From: Comamonadaceae bacterium OS-1
GTDB lineage: Bacteria; Pseudomonadota; Gammaproteobacteria; Burkholderiales; Burkholderiaceae_C
Direction of reading: 5' to 3'
DNA: 64,000 bases
NCBI GenBank assembly: GCA_027923965.1
Contig: AP026969.1
Coordinates: forward strand, 682,001-746,000
A program made the translations under genes and the position numbers. A model generated the notes under the pieces. That model did not search any database. It saw only the letters and a program-made list of their open reading frames with translations, and was not told where the DNA came from. Shown piece by piece: positions 62,481 through 64,000 of the stretch; the first letter of the stretch is position 1, and each line of letters starts with the position of its first letter.

Positions 62481-62648
62481 GCCCGAATGCGACTCGCTGC
62501 GGGGAGTCTTGGGCTTGAGGCTGGGCACCTTCACACCAAACGCATCCGCCAGCCTCTGCGCCTGCTGCGCCGATTGGCGCAAGGCTTTTTGCAGCGCTTT
62601 GGGGGAGGGGGTTAAACGACTTGGTGGGGCTTTGGGAGCTTTGGCCAT
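62478..62648 (-). CDS. small basic hypothetical protein (56 aa)
   Basis: MAKAPKAPPSRLTPSPKALQ then KALRQSAQQAQRLADAFGVK, ending PKTPRSESHSG. A basic Pro-rich start and an amphipathic helix are visible. Codon use is in line with neighbours and its TAG lies within the repeat copy. It resembles small stand-alone proteins common in the family; no function is known. Translation is uncertain. Confidence 0.45.
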   Translation of the reverse strand: MAKAPKAPPSRLTPSPKALQKALRQSAQQAQRLADAFGVKVPSLKPKTPRSESHSG

Positions 62649-62705
62649 GGGATGGGTCCCGTAACAGTCCGTGGGTTGGTCGCTAACGGGGCAACCGTTT
62701 GTTCT

Positions 62706-63122
62706 TCAGCTAGCAGACCACGGGTTGAATATCTGCACCGGCAGGCCCGCAAAGTCCTTGGTATTGCGCGTGACCAGCGTCAGGCTATGCGTGAGCGCGG
62801 TGGCGGCCAGCAGGCTGTCGATGGCCGGGAGTGGCCGCCCGGCTGCTGCCACCATGCGGCCCCAGCGGTCGGTCACGGCCACGTCCACGGGCAGGACGCG
62901 ACCGGTAAAAAACAAGGGCAGATCGGTTTCCAGCCAGTCGGTGAGTGCCTGGCGGCGCAGCGTATCGGCGACACCTTCCACGCCTTTGCGGATCTCGCCC
63001 AGCGTCAGCACGCTTAGGTACAGCGTGACCGGGGGCCGCTTGGCGAACCATTCCAGCACGCCCGCGTCTGGGGACTTGCGGCGCAGTTCTGAGAGCACGT
63101 TGGTATCGACCAGATAACTCAC
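62706..63122 (-). CDS. vapC: VapC-type PIN-domain toxin
   Basis: 138 residues. Acidic PIN residues are D6 in YLVDTNVLSELRR, E in TLGEIRKGVE near 43 and D in PAIDSLLAATALTHSLTLVTRNTKDF near 100. FitB-like VapC enzymes cut tRNA or rRNA. Start overlaps the antitoxin stop by 4 bases. Confidence 0.92.
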   Translation of the reverse strand: MSYLVDTNVLSELRRKSPDAGVLEWFAKRPPVTLYLSVLTLGEIRKGVEGVADTLRRQALTDWLETDLPLFFTGRVLPVDVAVTDRWGRMVAAAGRPLPAIDSLLAATALTHSLTLVTRNTKDFAGLPVQIFNPWSAS

Positions 63123-63367
63123 AACCCGGCTTCCCGGGTAAGGCTGGTGTCGCGCTCCAGCACTATGTCGTCTGCGTCCACCAGCGGCGAGAGGCGCATG
63201 AAATCCACCAGCGAACCCTGGGCCTGCGACAAGCGGTCAAACATGCTGCGCGACACCACCACCGCCACCGATTTGCCATGCACCGTGATGTCCTGCGGCT
63301 GGCTCTGGGCCGACTTCACCAGCTCGGACATGCGCGCTTTGGCATCTTGCATTTGCCATGTTTGCAT
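63119..63367 (-). CDS. vapB: Phd/YefM-type antitoxin (VapB)
   Basis: 82 residues. WQMQDAKARMSELVKSAQSQPQDITVHGKSVAVVVSRSMFDRL is the Phd/YefM DNA-binding fold; the acidic C-terminal tail binds the toxin. It precedes vapC and would repress the operon together with it. Confidence 0.92.
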   Translation of the reverse strand: MQTWQMQDAKARMSELVKSAQSQPQDITVHGKSVAVVVSRSMFDRLSQAQGSLVDFMRLSPLVDADDIVLERDTSLTREAGL

Positions 63368-63461
63368 GGGGGCTCCTTCGAATCTGACTAGATGGGTCAG
63401 AGTTTAGGGCAAGTGGGTAGTGGGTTCCAGTGTGGAGGGATGGTATTGACCAGACGTTTCT

Positions 63462-63520
63462 GGCCAAATCGGGCTCTTGTACTTATGGAATGGGCGCAGG
63501 CAGCTGCGAAAAGAATAGCG
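63462..63520 (-). repeat. dispersed repeat, copy 18 (inverted)
   Basis: Minus-strand CTATTCTTTTCGCAGCTGCC, then TGCGCCCATTCCATAAGTAC; lies upstream of vapB. Confidence 0.62.
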
Positions 63521-63533
63521 GGGTTGAAAAGTG

Positions 63534-63755
63534 TCAATTCAGGGCTTGACTCCAGCCCTTTGAAAGAATGGCAACCTCAGCAATCGGATTTCTCACCGCT
63601 GACCCATCCCAGTCTTGCGTAGGAAGCTTCAACCCTCGGGCCGTCAACTCCTTATTGGCTTGGGTGGATGCGTCCTTTAGGGCTTGCACTACCCGGTCTT
63701 GTACGAACTTAGATTCAATGCGTTTGACTGCCCGAGTTCTAGGATATTCAGTCAT
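63534..63755 (-). CDS. hypothetical small protein (73 aa)
   Basis: MTEYPRTRAVKRIESKFVQD and later KELTARGLKLPTQDWDGSAVRNPIAEVAIL. Basic, helical N-terminus. The stop codon lies in a GTCAATTCAGGGCTTGACTC motif, a form of which (AAGACTTGACCCC) recurs at 63840. Base composition is nearer to 50% GC. No family is recognised and it could be a remnant. Confidence 0.45.
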   Translation of the reverse strand: MTEYPRTRAVKRIESKFVQDRVVQALKDASTQANKELTARGLKLPTQDWDGSAVRNPIAEVAILSKGWSQALN

Positions 63756-63882
63756 TTATTTGGGGACTTAAAGTATGAACGCCAGATAGTTCTATGCGAG
63801 GTAGATGCGTTATGGCGTGTTATCCAAATGTGGCAATACAAGACTTGACCCCGGCCTAGTTTCTCACTAACCGATTCGACTT

Positions 63883-64000
63883 CTACCGTAAAACTTGTTG
63901 TAGCGAAATAATTGTTTCAATTAAACTGTTTTCAAATTTTTGAAAACTTGGCATTAATTTAAGTGCATCAAAATTCTCAATAAAACTTGCTACTCGACTT
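63883..64000 (-). CDS. C-terminal end of an AT-rich gene cut by the window edge
   Basis: An open frame enters from the right edge and ends TAG at 63885-63883: SRVASFIENFDALKLMPSFQ then KFENSLIETIISLQQVLR, a helical amphipathic tail. Composition is strongly AT-rich, unlike the main genome, suggesting foreign DNA beyond the edge. Identity cannot be told. Confidence 0.4.
   Translation of the reverse strand, partial: SRVASFIENFDALKLMPSFQKFENSLIETIISLQQVLR

Overview
The window reads as chromosomal DNA of a betaproteobacterium of the Comamonadaceae (Rhodoferax/Acidovorax/Polaromonas-like). This rests on high GC, strong GCC/CTG codon preference, many Bug-type solute receptors, an exosortase-A gene set, and a dispersed intergenic repeat with a core like GCTTATTCCATAAGC, which I recall as common in that family. 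No rRNA, tRNA, CRISPR array, intact insertion sequence or prophage was seen. Genus is inference.

Layout. 1-6.6 kb: exosortase A/PEP-CTERM-associated exopolysaccharide genes (two hydrolases and an acyl carrier protein leftward; acyl-CoA ligase, PLP decarboxylase and an O-antigen-ligase-like protein rightward). 6.7-17.5 kb: housekeeping and metabolism (fpr, LysR regulator with a GlcG-like protein, DsbA-like oxidoreductase, isoaspartyl peptidase, moaE, DapA-like aldolase, clpB behind a sigma32-like promoter) ending in an MNT-HEPN toxin-antitoxin pair. 17.6-33.4 kb: HxlR and MarR regulators and an aromatic-ester catabolic block (tannase/feruloyl-esterase lipoprotein, acyl-CoA dehydrogenase, Bug receptor, porin, MFS carrier, 3-hydroxyacyl-CoA dehydrogenase, feruloyl-CoA synthase, enoyl-CoA hydratase) facing two thiolases and a CoA-transferase. 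Together these encode ester cleavage, uptake, CoA activation and beta-oxidative side-chain shortening. The divergent promoter carries two matching GTTAT-N5-ATAAC palindromes.

33.4-35.7 kb: an accessory pocket with a PPC/DUF296 protein, an AbiE-like HTH plus nucleotidyltransferase pair behind an AT-rich palindromic promoter, and a MazG-like pyrophosphohydrolase. 35.7-46.9 kb: an oxidative uronate/aldarate block (Bug receptor, TRAP dctPQM, GntR regulator with a FadR-type operator, uronate dehydrogenase, lactonase, second Bug receptor, kdgD, semialdehyde dehydrogenase, sugar kinase) converting uronic acids toward 2-oxoglutarate. 47-53.9 kb: an L-2-hydroxyglutarate oxidase-like gene that contains an in-frame copy of the dispersed repeat, an MFS exporter, an N-acyltransferase-PilZ fusion, an SlyD-like FKBP, a ribosomal oxygenase and an Ala-rich lipoprotein. 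54-58 kb: a lower-GC envelope/polysaccharide segment (ComEA-like, nucleotide-sugar epimerase, LMW phosphatase, unknown membrane protein, PEP-CTERM protein). 58-59.6 kb: a vanillyl-alcohol-oxidase-family flavoprotein. 59.6-64 kb: a decaying accessory zone with an internally deleted uridine kinase, a start-less nucleotidyltransferase, a frameshifted DUF4160/DUF2442 pair, alkB, vapBC and several inverted repeat copies.

The best candidates for something little described are the AbiE-like pair with its palindromic promoter, the acyltransferase-PilZ fusion, the O-antigen ligase with a large inserted domain, and the repeat that has become protein-coding. None is proven novel; each needs a database search that I could not run.
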